The notes beneath the pieces were generated by a model. The model searched no databases. It was not told where the DNA came from and was given only the letters and a program-made list of their open reading frames with translations. This document shows, piece by piece, positions 31,796-43,261 of a stretch of 64,000 nucleotides of DNA. How positions within the stretch are numbered: the stretch's first letter is position 1; each line of letters begins with the position of its first letter. The translations under genes were made by a program, and so were the position numbers. Source of the stretch: Saccharomyces mikatae IFO 1815 (taxonomy: Eukaryota; Ascomycota; Saccharomycetes; Saccharomycetales; Saccharomycetaceae); NCBI RefSeq assembly GCF_947241705.1, contig NC_079261.1:620001-684000 (forward strand). The letters run 5' to 3'.

Positions 31796-32142
31796 TGTTG
31801 TATTACGGGCTCGAGTAATACCGGGATGTCTTGACAATCCTAATATACTATCTTAGGGAAGTAACTTATTGTCAAAACGACTTATCAACTTAATTCACGG
31901 GATGTTACTTATCCTATATATTATATAAGATATGGTTTATACTAAATAGTGGAAGCGCGGAATCTCGGATCTAACTAATTGTTCAGGTATTTATACATTT
32001 GATTAGTTCAGCTCGGAAAAGCAGAGTTTTACCTTATGTTGTTCAATCTGTTCGTTTCGTTATAAGATTGTTTCATATGTGTTTTATGAACGTTTAGAAT
32101 GATGTATTGTCATACTGACGTATCCCATCTTAAGATACAACA
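31796..32142 (-). mobile_element. Solo sigma LTR (Ty3 family), whole, with target duplication
   Basis: 347 bp from TGTTGTATTACGGGCTCGAG to AAGATACAACA, the length and sequence pattern of a Ty3 sigma LTR read in reverse. It is flanked by a perfect 5-bp direct repeat, CTTCT, at 31791-31795 and 32143-32147. Its right edge is 17 bp from the first base of the mature tRNA-Glu, which is the position where Ty3 integrates next to the RNA polymerase III start. It looks like a whole solo LTR left by LTR-LTR recombination. The intact target duplication suggests a younger age than the delta relics. Confidence 0.93.
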
Positions 32143-32159
32143 CTTCTATAGTTTTGTAT

Positions 32160-32231
32160 TCCGATATAGTGTAACGGCTATCACATCACGCTTTCACCGT
32201 GGAGACCGGGGTTCGACTCCCCGTATCGGAG
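32160..32231 (+). tRNA. tE(UUC): tRNA-Glu (anticodon UUC)
   Basis: 72 nt folding into a standard cloverleaf: acceptor TCCGATA pairs with TATCGGA, discriminator base G, anticodon loop CTTTCAC with TTC at 32193-32195, and a T arm GGGGTTCGACTCCCC containing the B box. No intron. The sequence matches the S. cerevisiae tRNA-Glu(UUC) gene as I know it. The LTR cluster to its left is the upstream side, the normal landing zone for Ty1 and Ty3. Confidence 0.98.
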
Positions 32232-32237
32232 TTTTTT
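32232..32237 (+). terminator. RNA polymerase III terminator of tRNA-Glu
   Basis: A run of six T residues begins immediately after the discriminator base, the standard yeast Pol III termination signal. Confidence 0.9.
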
Positions 32238-32577
32238 CTCTGACAAACACTCACTATTTTTTTTCAATCTCAAAGTTGCTAATTCTAAATTCTAAACGTC
32301 ATAATTTCGGAACTGTAGCAAGTACTTATTCTGCCATGAAAAAAATGTGAGAAAAACATATGATCGCATTTCAACGCAAAAGAGCTATGAACATAAAAAC
32401 TATGAGAATTAAAGGCATAAAATAGGGCCATATAAGGGCCAAAAAACAACTGCTGAAAAATGTTAACTAAACTAAAATAAAATGAAAATATACTAAACAT
32501 AAGATAAATCTTCAAAATAAGAACTTAGAGGCATAATGAATGTATTTTTAAAGAATCAATCTCAGCAATCCTCACAC
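32238..32577. other. Spacer between tRNA-Glu and PPQ1
   Basis: 340 bp of AT-rich DNA downstream of both tRNA-Glu and the minus-strand gene PPQ1. It should hold the PPQ1 3' end. No gene or LTR is visible. Confidence 0.5.
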
Positions 32578-34221
32578 TTAAGTTTTGCTTGATTTCTTTT
32601 TATTTTTCAATGCGCGCGGCTTCAATAGTTCAAAGCTACACATCATACCTGTCGTAACGCTCATTACTGCCCCCCAATTTTGAAACTCCCCACAGTAATT
32701 GGGCGCTGAAAAGATTGTTACGAACTTTTTCTTAGCAAAAAATTCATACCCATCTTCCACAACCATATGTCCTCTAATTACTAAGTCGAATTTAAACTTG
32801 GCACAGAAATCAAGGACATTCCTTTTAGAAAAAGTGTACGAAACACCACGGTCATTGTCTGACCAATCAGAAACCTGAGGGTCTGGATCACTCCATAACA
32901 AATCTGTAACTAATCCACTTTCGGGTATATCCGTTGGTCTTACAACTTTTTCAATCTGTTTCATATCCTCTAAATCAGGTGATATACCTCCATGAACGCA
33001 AAAGATTTTGTCTTGGATAATGGCTGCTAGTGGCAAGGTATTGAACACATCAACAAACATTTTCCATACTTTCGAATTCAATCGTCTTTTGCATTCATCA
33101 TAGAAACCGTACATCTTTGTAACATTAGCGGATTCGTGGTTACCTCTTAACATAAAAAAGTTGTCTCTATACTTTATCTTATAACATAATAACAGCAGAA
33201 TGGTTTCCAATGAGTTCTTACCTCGGTCAACATAATCACCAAGAAACAAATAATTCGTATCTGATGGTACACCAGATAACTTTAAAATTCGCAGTAGGTC
33301 ATTAAATTGTCCATGAACATCACCTACAATTTTGATAGGTGCTTGTAACCTTAATAAAGTAGGCTGATTCAAAAAAATTTCCCTGGCATGGTAGCAGATA
33401 AGCTGAATTTCCCAAGAATGGAATGGAAATTTTTTTTTAGAATTCTTGGTGATATCTCTTGATTCACCAGCTTGTAGTAGTTTTTCAATTGCAATGTCAA
33501 TATCAAGACCTTCATTAGAAGAAGCGTCATGTGAATACCGTCTCAAAAATATAGGCTTCTTGCTGCTATTGGGATTGGGTATCCCAGATGTTGGAAACGA
33601 AGGCACCCCAAACGAGCTTGCTTTCACAGAAGATGAAGGTGACTTAACTCTGGATGATAACCCAGATGATTTCAAAAATGATGACGTTGATGAAGAAGCA
33701 GATGTGGCGGATGAATAGTACGAGGAAAAGGAATATGATGATGGAGAAGAACAATTTGACTCGCGATAAGAGGGTGATGTCAAGATATTATTTGAAGTAG
33801 TGGCAGTTGTGGTGGAGGAAGTTCTTGAGGTATTGATCAATTTCGGGGCAGTTGTAGATGATGACAAATCCTTCGCGACTGAAACATCGATATCTAGGTA
33901 CAAGCTCTTCAAGGTACCATCTTTGGTATATATTTTCTGTTTATGTGCATTTTCGCCTGGAATGAGTATATTATCATTGCTAGTTCGTTTATTGTTGTTG
34001 TTCTTCGCGGTCGATGCTAAAGTATTGTTGTAATTGTTTATAGAATGTTTATTATTGAATTTCTTGATAGTAGGTAGAGACCTACTATCATCTGGGTCAT
34101 TAGGTTCGTTACTGTTGAGATCATCTGAAGGTGTAGTTAATTGTTGCTGACTAGAGTTAGAATTAGTTGAGCAATTCGGTACTGCAAAGTTGTTATTTGA
34201 TCTGGACGGGCTTCTTCTCAT
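32578..34221 (-). CDS. PPQ1: PP1-like protein phosphatase Ppq1
   Basis: Encodes 547 residues (549 in S. cerevisiae, as I recall). Ppq1 (Sal6) is a Ser/Thr phosphatase whose loss increases translational misreading and which also dampens mating signalling. The first 225 or so residues are low-complexity Ser, Asn and Thr. The catalytic domain follows with every metal and phosphate motif: [10 protein letters not shown] near 300, GDYVDRG near 327, RGNHE near 360, HGGISPDL near 410 and [11 protein letters not shown] near 510. The gene lies downstream of TCO89 on the same strand. Confidence 0.97.
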   Translation of the reverse strand: MRRSPSRSNNNFAVPNCSTNSNSSQQQLTTPSDDLNSNEPNDPDDSRSLPTIKKFNNKHSINNYNNTLASTAKNNNNKRTSNDNILIPGENAHKQKIYTKDGTLKSLYLDIDVSVAKDLSSSTTAPKLINTSRTSSTTTATTSNNILTSPSYRESNCSSPSSYSFSSYYSSATSASSSTSSFLKSSGLSSRVKSPSSSVKASSFGVPSFPTSGIPNPNSSKKPIFLRRYSHDASSNEGLDIDIAIEKLLQAGESRDITKNSKKKFPFHSWEIQLICYHAREIFLNQPTLLRLQAPIKIVGDVHGQFNDLLRILKLSGVPSDTNYLFLGDYVDRGKNSLETILLLLCYKIKYRDNFFMLRGNHESANVTKMYGFYDECKRRLNSKVWKMFVDVFNTLPLAAIIQDKIFCVHGGISPDLEDMKQIEKVVRPTDIPESGLVTDLLWSDPDPQVSDWSDNDRGVSYTFSKRNVLDFCAKFKFDLVIRGHMVVEDGYEFFAKKKFVTIFSAPNYCGEFQNWGAVMSVTTGMMCSFELLKPRALKNKKKSSKT

Positions 34222-34745
34222 AAATAGACTATAAGTGAAGGGGAAGTAATATCTAACTCAAAAGGAAAACGGACTAAAATATTAAAAGAGATTATTTGGT
34301 AAAGGCAAGCTTGTAAATGAAACGCTGGAGTCTTGGCAAAACAAGATTGATATGAATTTGATAATCCTGATTAATTGTATTTATTATCTGTGGGGAATGC
34401 TCACTAAAAAGTTGTTAAAATACTGATTCGTCAAAAGCGTATCTACTAACACCGGCTTTTTAATAGATACGAAGTCCAGAGATATCGCTAAATTTGCGGT
34501 GGTTGCGTTCAACGTTTTCTTTCTTTTTCGTTCTGTGAATTTGTCATTTATTACGTAATCCGGGTTATATGCATCCGCCTCTTGGATTCGTATAGAAGTA
34601 CAAATTTATATATAGATGATTAATTAAAGTATATCAAAGAGTGTACTTTCCATAAAGTATTCTCGGCGTCTTCGCTTCCTATAAACTTTGTTCCAGCTAA
34701 AAGAAAATTTTTGTACTTAATAAGTGAGTTGCGCAGTAGGTTATA
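34222..34745. promoter_or_regulatory. TCO89-PPQ1 spacer
   Basis: 524 bp holding the TCO89 3' end and the PPQ1 promoter (both minus strand). Short TATA-like runs (TTATATATAGAT near 34606) are visible. I see no other gene. Confidence 0.5.
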
Positions 34746-37154
34746 TCACCTTTGTTGTTGCTGAGTATGCATGTAACCAACATTCTCCATTCTGCGATTC
34801 ACCGCTCTTGTAGTTGGCTGCAGAGAATTAATGACGCGTTGGTGATGCAAAGTGGTACTGGAACCTATCGGACCTCTTAGCAAGTTACGGGTATTCTGTG
34901 AAGCAGCGTGGCTCATGCTATGGTTTGTACTCGACGTTCTATTCTTGTTGATTGGATTAACGTCTTTGTTAAATGAGTAACTTTCGTTTTTCCATATACT
35001 GGATAACACTGCTTGAATTTTAGCATTTGCAAGATGTGGATAAAGATTATCAAATTTTTTGTCATAATCAGTAAAAAGTAAATCATTCTCATCCTTATGG
35101 TCTGTTGTATCGTTGGAATGAGCAATAGACTGCCCATCGTTATGGCTTTTTTTCCTGATATTTTTTGCGTTCCCTGGCATCGTAGGCTCTATTCGCAACA
35201 ACGCTTCATCAAGTGGGTTGTAGAATCTTTTTACATTAGAATATTCATGAGATATTCTTTCAAACTCTCTTTTTGCGTCAATATTTCCCGCCATAAAGAT
35301 AGAGTCACTACTGTCGTTTTGCGAACTTAAATCCATGATGGAATTTTCTCTCTGTAACCATAATTTTCTTTGTGTTCTTGATTCTGCATCAATTCCGTCA
35401 GATTTAAGGAACTGAGCAAAACTATTAAATTTGGTACCGGAGTCAGATTGTTTGTTGGCATTGCCATTGACATTAGTACTCGATGTGGAATGTTCATGGG
35501 ACAATGGAGAGTTTAAGGCTACTGCATTCTTGCCAGTATCATTTGATCTTAAAAGTAAACTCTGGTTACCTTTTTTATGAAAAATACTATTTATTCTTGA
35601 TGAACCATGGAAGCTTTCAGGAGCTGCTCTCCTCAAATTATTTGTTAAGCTGGATATGGAAGTCGAAAAGCTATGCTGAGGAACGTTGTTATCTTTACTG
35701 GTGTTGTTAGTAGCAGGAGGAAAAATAGATTGAGAGTTTGGTATTTTTTGACCAAGTTGAGATTGCCTGACATTTTTTGTGCTACTACGCAATTTGTCAT
35801 CATCAAGGCCATTAAAAGTATCCTCTAAGTTCATACGTTCACCAGAGCTGTGAATTTCATTTCCAAGAGAATTTTGAATGGATGGTAAATTTTCAAGCCT
35901 ACGTTCAACTCCAGTCGACTGGGAAAGGATCATATTAGGTACATAATTTTCCAATATACTATTTCCTTCGATATCCTTAACATTGCCATCAGTGGAAGAT
36001 ATATTACCAGGCTTAATTAAGTCTTCCTCTTCGTTCAATAATTTGTGCTGTTTCGAACTTTGTCTTCTGAGGGGCATAAAACTTGAATCACTTTTTCTTG
36101 ATGAACTACTCCTAGGAGCATCAATATGATCTTCTTGATCAAACTGTTCTTCCGAATGGCTTGGTACATGATTATCCCTATGAGCATCTAATGTGTTACC
36201 GACATCAAGAATCTTTTCTTGTGTATTAGATGACGCATGTGAAATGCCATCGCCTGATTTCTCCAATGAAAGCTTAAATTTTTTAGAATCGTCGGATTTG
36301 ACACCAACGTCAGATCCTGTTATTGAATTTGGTTGTTCCTGTTCATTAATAATACTTTCTTTGATTAGCTTTGTTTCCGTTAAGCTTGGTGCCTCTTGTC
36401 CATTATGCTGGAGTTCTACAGACTGGCTTGTTTCTCTGGGGTAGTCATTAGATGACAAGTGAGGTAATGGTAGCGAAACGGCTCTGTATTTTTCGTTCCG
36501 ATCTATAGATGATTTACGTTCTTCTTTTTCATCTATTGTATCAGGTGATTGTAATTTATTATGGCTTAAATGTGGTGTATTTTTTTTCTGTTCAGACATA
36601 ATTTGTTCGGTTCTTATTCTATCGTTTTTCATCTTTTCATCTTCTACATTATCTTCAGAAAAGTATTCTACCTCTTCATCAGTAGTAGATTCATTTTTGT
36701 TAGATGCTTGTGCGTCTCGAAGACTCAGAACGGATTGAGTGCTTTTGCTTCTACGTGGTTTTAGACTGAAACCACCGCCTCCGGAATTAGAGTGACTACT
36801 ACTCTTCGGGCTTAGTAAGGTGTTATGTACCGGACTGTGAAATGACGCTGATCTTTTTCCTTGGTTGGATTTTACTCTTGTTAAAGCTGTCATATTCAAC
36901 CCACTGATTGTTCGCTTTCTGAAAAGTGCATCAGTACTCTTACATTTTTGAGAGATGTTATGTTTATTGAAATAATCATTGTCCAGTGTACCATCATGAG
37001 TTAGAACTCTGCGCAAACCTTTGAAACTTGCGTTACTCTTTGCTCTCGACCTAGTCGAAAACTGTCTAAATGGTTTTGATTGGTGTGATACTGTTGATGC
37101 AATAGGAGACGCTATTTCAGCGTCTGATTTCAAAGTTCTTCCTCTATGTACCAT
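34746..37154 (-). CDS. TCO89: TORC1 subunit Tco89
   Basis: Encodes 802 residues (799 in S. cerevisiae, as I recall). Tco89 is a fungal subunit of TOR complex 1 at the vacuole and contributes to rapamycin sensitivity and cell integrity. No globular domain is evident. The protein is Ser/Asn-rich and mostly disordered, with conserved islands: the N-terminal MVHRGRTLKSDAEIASP, a basic-Ser region (about 30-150), FNSFAQFLKSDGIDAESRT near 580 and a long C-terminal block FDNLYPHLANAKIQAVLSSI near 710. It ends in a Gln run (HTQQQQR). Identification rests on these islands plus its position between PPQ1 and CTI6. Confidence 0.93.
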   Translation of the reverse strand: MVHRGRTLKSDAEIASPIASTVSHQSKPFRQFSTRSRAKSNASFKGLRRVLTHDGTLDNDYFNKHNISQKCKSTDALFRKRTISGLNMTALTRVKSNQGKRSASFHSPVHNTLLSPKSSSHSNSGGGGFSLKPRRSKSTQSVLSLRDAQASNKNESTTDEEVEYFSEDNVEDEKMKNDRIRTEQIMSEQKKNTPHLSHNKLQSPDTIDEKEERKSSIDRNEKYRAVSLPLPHLSSNDYPRETSQSVELQHNGQEAPSLTETKLIKESIINEQEQPNSITGSDVGVKSDDSKKFKLSLEKSGDGISHASSNTQEKILDVGNTLDAHRDNHVPSHSEEQFDQEDHIDAPRSSSSRKSDSSFMPLRRQSSKQHKLLNEEEDLIKPGNISSTDGNVKDIEGNSILENYVPNMILSQSTGVERRLENLPSIQNSLGNEIHSSGERMNLEDTFNGLDDDKLRSSTKNVRQSQLGQKIPNSQSIFPPATNNTSKDNNVPQHSFSTSISSLTNNLRRAAPESFHGSSRINSIFHKKGNQSLLLRSNDTGKNAVALNSPLSHEHSTSSTNVNGNANKQSDSGTKFNSFAQFLKSDGIDAESRTQRKLWLQRENSIMDLSSQNDSSDSIFMAGNIDAKREFERISHEYSNVKRFYNPLDEALLRIEPTMPGNAKNIRKKSHNDGQSIAHSNDTTDHKDENDLLFTDYDKKFDNLYPHLANAKIQAVLSSIWKNESYSFNKDVNPINKNRTSSTNHSMSHAASQNTRNLLRGPIGSSTTLHHQRVINSLQPTTRAVNRRMENVGYMHTQQQQR

Positions 37155-37432
37155 ATCTGCAGTTTTCTCGGGGAGAGTATTTCATATGCTCATATACCTA
37201 TGGTGATCTACTCCATGAATGGGCGATTGTGCTTGTCGATTGCATAGTTGGATTCCTTAATAATCATGTCGACCAAATTGACAACTAGTTTAGTTTTGGT
37301 TACCCGAATGATGGTATATCTATCGAACGTGTAAAATCGATCATTTGTATATATGTATGTACTAATAGATGTATTACGTATCATCATTACAATTATCATT
37401 TCTGGTTAAGGTTTTATGTAGTTGTTTTGTTT

Positions 37433-38947
37433 TCATTGAATGGCATTAGAATTACTTGAGTATTTTTTCTCCCATAGCAGTAATTCTCTAGTTAGATCGT
37501 CCATCATTGACAAACTTTCCTTATAACCATTGTAAATTGTATCAACTTTCTCTACGAAGTGCTGATTTTCAACAAATCGCACAAACTCTTCTCGATCGGA
37601 CTGGTCTTCACTCAATTCCCATTGAGTTCTGGAAATGAATTCTAGAATAGCAGACACCCTTCTTCTCATTTCGTTCAATGAAGTCCTCTGTGGGGGTAAT
37701 CGAGGTTTTACTGGTTTATCGGTGCCTATATCAGCACTTCTTCTACTTTGGTTGGTATCTGAACTTGTATTGCTTCGACGCGTTCTGCTACTCTTTTTTA
37801 CTGGCTTGGAAACTCTTTTAGGACCCCTTGAACTAGCTTTCCTTGAGTCCTCTTCGGAAGAAGATATGGAGGTTAGAGGTGGAATAGGTTCATCTGTTTT
37901 TTCAGTCTCTTGCACTGAACTTGTTGATAATTCCTTCTCTTGACTGCTTTCTTTTTCTACGTCCTTTGATTTTTCCATCGATGACTCTTTAGATGACTGC
38001 AGTCTAGTTATCAAATCAGCATCTGTTATTGATTCTGGTTTACCTTCTGTTAATATAACATCCGTCTGTAGTCTAGTAGTGCCATTATGGGCGTTTAGAT
38101 CGCCTTCGTAAGTGTTAGCATCATTTCCATCGATTTCAGGATCTTCTGGATGCGATGTTCTCCTGCTCTCTTTCAAAGCCTTTTCTAACATTCTTTGATA
38201 TTGTTTTTCTTCTCTTGCCATGAAAGTAGCCCTTTTTCTATCTAACAGCTTTTTATCGCTCTCCCCAGCATCCAGTGAATATTGATCCGCAGAGGCATCC
38301 TCTATTGAATTTCTTCTCCTCCTTCTACTGGACCTTGTAGTACCGTCTTTAGTGAAACCTAAACCCGAAATCTCATCTTCCACTTCATCCTCTTCATCAT
38401 CGATATTGTCATCAGTATTGCTAGTATTTTTGGGACTTTTCTCGACTTCATCCGCGGTGGTAGGTTTACTCGTGGCCGCATTTCGAGCTCTTCTCCTCGA
38501 TTGTCTTTTCTTCTCCTGAACAGGTTTATATACTGACCTTGCTTCACCAGTATCTGTGGTAAAGAGCTGGTGGAGTTCCGGCCTGCATTGTTCACACCAA
38601 TATTTATCAGGGGCATTATCTTGGGTAATACTTACACAATAACCGTGCTGCCAAGAACTACACTGCTCACATTGAATGAAAAACCCAGAGTCATCAGGAG
38701 TATCGAGCTCGCCGCATATACAGCGGGTTTCACCTTCCTCTTCTTCCCTCTCTCCTTCTACATCTTGTATAGAAACATCTTCATGCTCGACGCTCTCTTC
38801 CTGTACACCTTCAGGCGCCCCTGTTGTTGTCGTTGCTGTTGATAATGATGCAGTATCTATTAGTTGATTATTCGCAGTAACTTCTGCTTTCTCCATGTCT
38901 TCATTCTCTATTACAGAATTTTTAGACACTACTGTTGTCGATTCCAT
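37433..38947 (-). CDS. CTI6: PHD finger protein Cti6 (Rpd3L complex)
   Basis: Encodes 504 residues (506 in S. cerevisiae, as I recall). Cti6 is a subunit of the large Rpd3 histone deacetylase complex and links Cyc8-Tup1 to SAGA at iron-regulated and other genes. The PHD finger is complete: C76, C78, C93, C96, H101, C104, C118 and C121 (Cys4-His-Cys3). The flanks are acidic and Glu-rich (about 50-73), followed by basic Arg runs (RRRARN and SSRRRRRNS). A conserved C-terminal helical block (residues about 425-495) ends the protein. It would bind methylated histone H3 tails, by analogy with the family. Confidence 0.96.
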   Translation of the reverse strand: MESTTVVSKNSVIENEDMEKAEVTANNQLIDTASLSTATTTTGAPEGVQEESVEHEDVSIQDVEGEREEEEGETRCICGELDTPDDSGFFIQCEQCSSWQHGYCVSITQDNAPDKYWCEQCRPELHQLFTTDTGEARSVYKPVQEKKRQSRRRARNAATSKPTTADEVEKSPKNTSNTDDNIDDEEDEVEDEISGLGFTKDGTTRSSRRRRRNSIEDASADQYSLDAGESDKKLLDRKRATFMAREEKQYQRMLEKALKESRRTSHPEDPEIDGNDANTYEGDLNAHNGTTRLQTDVILTEGKPESITDADLITRLQSSKESSMEKSKDVEKESSQEKELSTSSVQETEKTDEPIPPLTSISSSEEDSRKASSRGPKRVSKPVKKSSRTRRSNTSSDTNQSRRSADIGTDKPVKPRLPPQRTSLNEMRRRVSAILEFISRTQWELSEDQSDREEFVRFVENQHFVEKVDTIYNGYKESLSMMDDLTRELLLWEKKYSSNSNAIQ

Positions 38948-39812
38948 TAATTCTTTGTATCCTTCTATTTGTTTTTGTTATCTTGTACCAACACTACGAA
39001 AAGTAAACACTCTAGGAAACACCCTATTAATAATCTCAGATACTAAGTTTGTACCCTTGCAAGTAAGCAACTACACAATATTTCATAAACAAAAACTAAT
39101 AACAACAAAGAAGAAAAAGCAAATCAACAAAATGATATTTTTGATCATGCTGTGAAAAACTACCAATCGAAAACTGAAAACTGAAAACGCAGCTGATTGT
39201 GCTGTGCGGTTTACCTAATTTACCCATAGCGGAGAAATTTTTCAAAACTGAATTGATTATGCTAAAGCTGTTTGCGGAAAGCTCCGTTTTATTTCCGTGC
39301 CCAAAAGAGGGTAATATCCATAATGTGTGATCGAAAAAAAATAACCGCCGAGCTCTCTTCAATTATCAAGTTCATCAAGAAATGAAAGAACTGGATGCAG
39401 TTGCATTCAAGAGAGTTTTAGTAGGGTGGCGCCATTAGCAATATTCAACCGTGTACAAATAAGCGTATGATGATGGTTACACATCCATCATATACGGCCA
39501 TGTTATTTTATCTTTATCCATAATCAGCAGTATTGATGGTTCCCCAGTATTATAACTGAAGAATGGAAATTTAGTTACTTTATGTACAATACTGTTTTAA
39601 CTCTTTTCCGCTCATGGTTCGCATTAAGGCCTGAGTAGTAAACTTTCTTCTTGGTATATCTTAGCGTCCTAAAAAAAGCGACGCTGCTGAAAAAAAAACA
39701 TGAAAAAAAACATGATGATGAAAAACTTTTGCTAGCGGAACTCATCGTTTTGGCTTAGCTTCTCGTCTTCGCCAATTGAAACTTGAGTATCGAGCGTAAA
39801 GAAGCGGTTGAA
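38948..39812. promoter_or_regulatory. CTI6-RTT10 divergent intergenic region
   Basis: 865 bp between two divergent genes. It holds scattered A-runs near 39696-39712. I see no RNA gene or LTR. The ORFs present overlap CTI6 or are too short to credit. Confidence 0.45.
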
Positions 39813-42800
39813 ATGAGGAACTTATCTCATTACGGTCCTGCACTATGTGTTAAATTTTACAATGATTATGTTCTTGCTGGTTATGGACCCTTCATCCATG
39901 TTTATGACTATCGTTCAAATACGTTGATCAATAAATGTAGATTATTTCACTACAATAAGGTTCATGGAATAAACATTTCGACTTATGGTAAAATTCTGGC
40001 CTATGGTGCGAGATCTGTGACAATATTGAAACTCGAAGATGTTCTAAAGAAAGCTTCATTAGAGGATTCCGAAAGAATTAATTCAGATTGGGTTACCGGC
40101 GCTACGTTTAGTTTTGACGAGTCACAAATATATTTGTTGACTTGTTATAATAAAGTACTTGTTTGTGATTTGAATTGTGAAGTGATTTCGAGGAAATCTC
40201 TAAGTGGAGAAAGGTCTATTCTATATTCCGGTATAATTAAGGTTTTCGGTCCAGACAAGGTATATGTCAATGCAGGTACCGTTATGGGCGGTGTTATCAT
40301 TTGGGATTTATTTTCAGAAACGAAAATTCACAATTTACTGGGTCATGAAGGTTCTATATTTTATGTTAATCTGAGTAATAATGGGAAATATGTGGCCAGT
40401 TGTTCTGATGATAGATCAATTAGACTATGGGATCTACAAACCGGTGAGCAATTGTCGATCGGGTGGAGCCATACCGCAAGAATTTGGAATTTAATGTTTT
40501 TTGATAATGATACGAAATTAATAAGTGTTTCTGAAGACTGCACATGTCGTATATGGAATATTGTCGAATCACAAAAAAAGGATGCCGAATTATCCATATC
40601 CAACGTTTATGAAGTACATTTAATCAAGAGTATATGGGGAGTTGATGTGAAAGAGGATGAGATGATAGCTGTGACCTCTGGGAATGATGGTAGATTGAAA
40701 CTGATTGATCTTCACCAGTTGAAAAGACATGGCGACGAAGAATTATCATTCAGTCTAGATGATATCACCGAACAATGTGGCATCATTTTTGATAGAAATG
40801 AGAGCATCAAGGGGTTCCAAGGATTCCCTTTTGGTGTAGTTGCTATCACTTCGTCAGGTAAAATTCTGAAATTTAGTGACGTTACGAAACAATGGAAATT
40901 ATTGCTAACTAATGAAAATTTTATTTCTTATCCGATTACGAATGGAATTCAAACAGATAATATCGCTGTTTTTTCTAATAATAAGAGTGATGTTCTCCTG
41001 ATGAAATTCAGCGAAAATGGGGCTGACATAATTCAATCTGAAGAATTCCATTTGGATGAACTTTCCAAGACAAATAATTGTCTCGTAGCTGAATTCAATG
41101 ATCAATCATTCTTACTTACATTGCAGTCTCCAAACCCTCGTGATAAGTTTTTATGTTTAGAAATAAGTCGTCAAGACTTGAAAATCAAAAGTAAGCACTG
41201 CTTTAACAAACCTGAAAATTTTTCGCCTTCGTGCTTAACGTCCTTCAAGAATCATATTTTAGTCGGCTCACGTTTTAGCACAGTAGTGATTTACAACTTA
41301 CTTGATGACAATGAAGAGCCCTTCATAATTAGAAGATTAAGCCCTGGCGATACAACCACCTCAATAGAATTTGTGGAAAGTAAGGATCATTCTGCCGTCT
41401 TTTCTGTAACAAATAGAGATGGCTATTACGTTTTTATTGAGTTAACTAAAACCTATGTGGAAGGGCTTCCTCAACACATTAGTTGCAAGGTTTTGCATTC
41501 TAATAAGATGATGAAGGGTTTTCTGGAGGGCGCTTTCTTTAACTCAAACGGTGAGTACATTACTTATGGGTTCAAGTCTAGCTTATTTTACCTCTACAAC
41601 GAGACCAACTGCTATGAATTAGCTAGTGAAGTATGTGGTGGTTCCCATCGTCTGTGGAATCTCAGTAAAATCGCCAACGGTCACATACTAATGTATATCA
41701 AGGCATCCCGCTTTCATCTAAGAAAAATTTACAATTCAGTTGTCCCTGAAACTTTAGAAAACGGTATTCACGGAAGAGAAATTAGAGATATTTCAATCTG
41801 TCCGAACACGAATGCCAACACGAATGGCAATTTTAATAATGGTCATATATTCTGCACCGCGTCTGAAGATACTACCATCAAGTTAGGATATTTCGACAAA
41901 AAAACAGGTAAGGTAAATAATTTTTGGACTCAAAGAAAGCATGTTTCTGGGCTACAACGTTGCCAGTTCATCAATGAAAGATTAATGATATCATCCTCGG
42001 CTAGAGAGGAACTGTTTTTATGGGAATTGAATGATAAGTATGACAAACGGCCATATATGACAATACGACAAACATTACCCACATCTACAAATAACCCCGA
42101 TTTAAGAATTATGGATTTTGATGTAAAATTTGTATCTCAATCAGGTAACTTTATATTGGCTACTGTTTATTCGGATTCCACGATAAAAATTTGGTATTAT
42201 GAAGATGATCAAAATAAGTTTGACCTAATCATGCAAGGCCGCCATAAGACGTGCTGCTTATTTAATGTTGTTATTATTACACTGAAAGATCAAATCCTTG
42301 TTGTCGTTTCACCAACGAATGGATATCTAGTTGTTTATGATATAACAGAATTCGTTCCATTTACCGTTGATCTAACTTCTGGTGATTTAGTCGAAACCAA
42401 ATTGAATACTACTATTTCAGATCTTCCCGCTCCTGTATCACAATTACAAGTACATCAGTCCGGTATTAAATCTTTAGATTATGTTGTCGATACGACAAGA
42501 TCTTTAGCAACAATTTTAACAGGTGGTGATGACAACGGCTTGGGGTTGACCAACTTGAAATTAGATGATGCGAATACAGCAGTGTTAAAGCTAAGTGATT
42601 TTATTGCTTCTGCTGCTTCTTCTACAATAACATCAGGTATGTTGATTAATAGTGGTAAAGAAGCTATTACCACATCGGTTGATCAAGTAATACGCGCTTG
42701 GAAAATTACCGCAGGCAAACTTTCGTTGGCAGATAAGAAGCGTACCACTGTAGCGGACACAGGATCACTAGATATCATCTCCAATGATGAACACCCTGAT

Positions 42801-42854
42801 TCCAATAAAACGTTACTGATTGGAGGAGTGGGTTTATCTATTTGGAGTAAATAA
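39813..42854 (+). CDS. RTT10: WD-repeat protein Rtt10/Wdr6
   Basis: Encodes 1013 residues from the ATG at 39813, which is the S. cerevisiae length and start ([15 protein letters not shown]). An upstream in-frame ATG at 39783 is rejected. Rtt10 is a WD40 protein that partners Trm7 in 2'-O-methylation at position 34 of certain tRNAs and has a reported role in endosomal recycling. Many WD repeats are visible, the clearest being [15 protein letters not shown] near 205 and [11 protein letters not shown] near 249, with others spread through to [13 protein letters not shown] near 964. S. cerevisiae RTT10 also restrains Ty1 transposition, hence its name. Confidence 0.96.
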   Translation: MRNLSHYGPALCVKFYNDYVLAGYGPFIHVYDYRSNTLINKCRLFHYNKVHGINISTYGKILAYGARSVTILKLEDVLKKASLEDSERINSDWVTGATFSFDESQIYLLTCYNKVLVCDLNCEVISRKSLSGERSILYSGIIKVFGPDKVYVNAGTVMGGVIIWDLFSETKIHNLLGHEGSIFYVNLSNNGKYVASCSDDRSIRLWDLQTGEQLSIGWSHTARIWNLMFFDNDTKLISVSEDCTCRIWNIVESQKKDAELSISNVYEVHLIKSIWGVDVKEDEMIAVTSGNDGRLKLIDLHQLKRHGDEELSFSLDDITEQCGIIFDRNESIKGFQGFPFGVVAITSSGKILKFSDVTKQWKLLLTNENFISYPITNGIQTDNIAVFSNNKSDVLLMKFSENGADIIQSEEFHLDELSKTNNCLVAEFNDQSFLLTLQSPNPRDKFLCLEISRQDLKIKSKHCFNKPENFSPSCLTSFKNHILVGSRFSTVVIYNLLDDNEEPFIIRRLSPGDTTTSIEFVESKDHSAVFSVTNRDGYYVFIELTKTYVEGLPQHISCKVLHSNKMMKGFLEGAFFNSNGEYITYGFKSSLFYLYNETNCYELASEVCGGSHRLWNLSKIANGHILMYIKASRFHLRKIYNSVVPETLENGIHGREIRDISICPNTNANTNGNFNNGHIFCTASEDTTIKLGYFDKKTGKVNNFWTQRKHVSGLQRCQFINERLMISSSAREELFLWELNDKYDKRPYMTIRQTLPTSTNNPDLRIMDFDVKFVSQSGNFILATVYSDSTIKIWYYEDDQNKFDLIMQGRHKTCCLFNVVIITLKDQILVVVSPTNGYLVVYDITEFVPFTVDLTSGDLVETKLNTTISDLPAPVSQLQVHQSGIKSLDYVVDTTRSLATILTGGDDNGLGLTNLKLDDANTAVLKLSDFIASAASSTITSGMLINSGKEAITTSVDQVIRAWKITAGKLSLADKKRTTVADTGSLDIISNDEHPDSNKTLLIGGVGLSIWSK

Positions 42855-42979
42855 TTACAGATATATTGACAGGTACATATTATTATAGGTATCTCTTATT
42901 TACAGATTTTAGAAGGAAACAGAGTTATAATACTTCATGAAACACATGAGAGTAGAAAAATATATAGATTTTTCACCGT

Positions 42980-43261
<282 letters not shown>

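Noticed and set aside
30219-32142. Possible complete Ty element
   Set aside because: Only LTR-derived sequence is present. I see no gag or pol region between any two LTRs.
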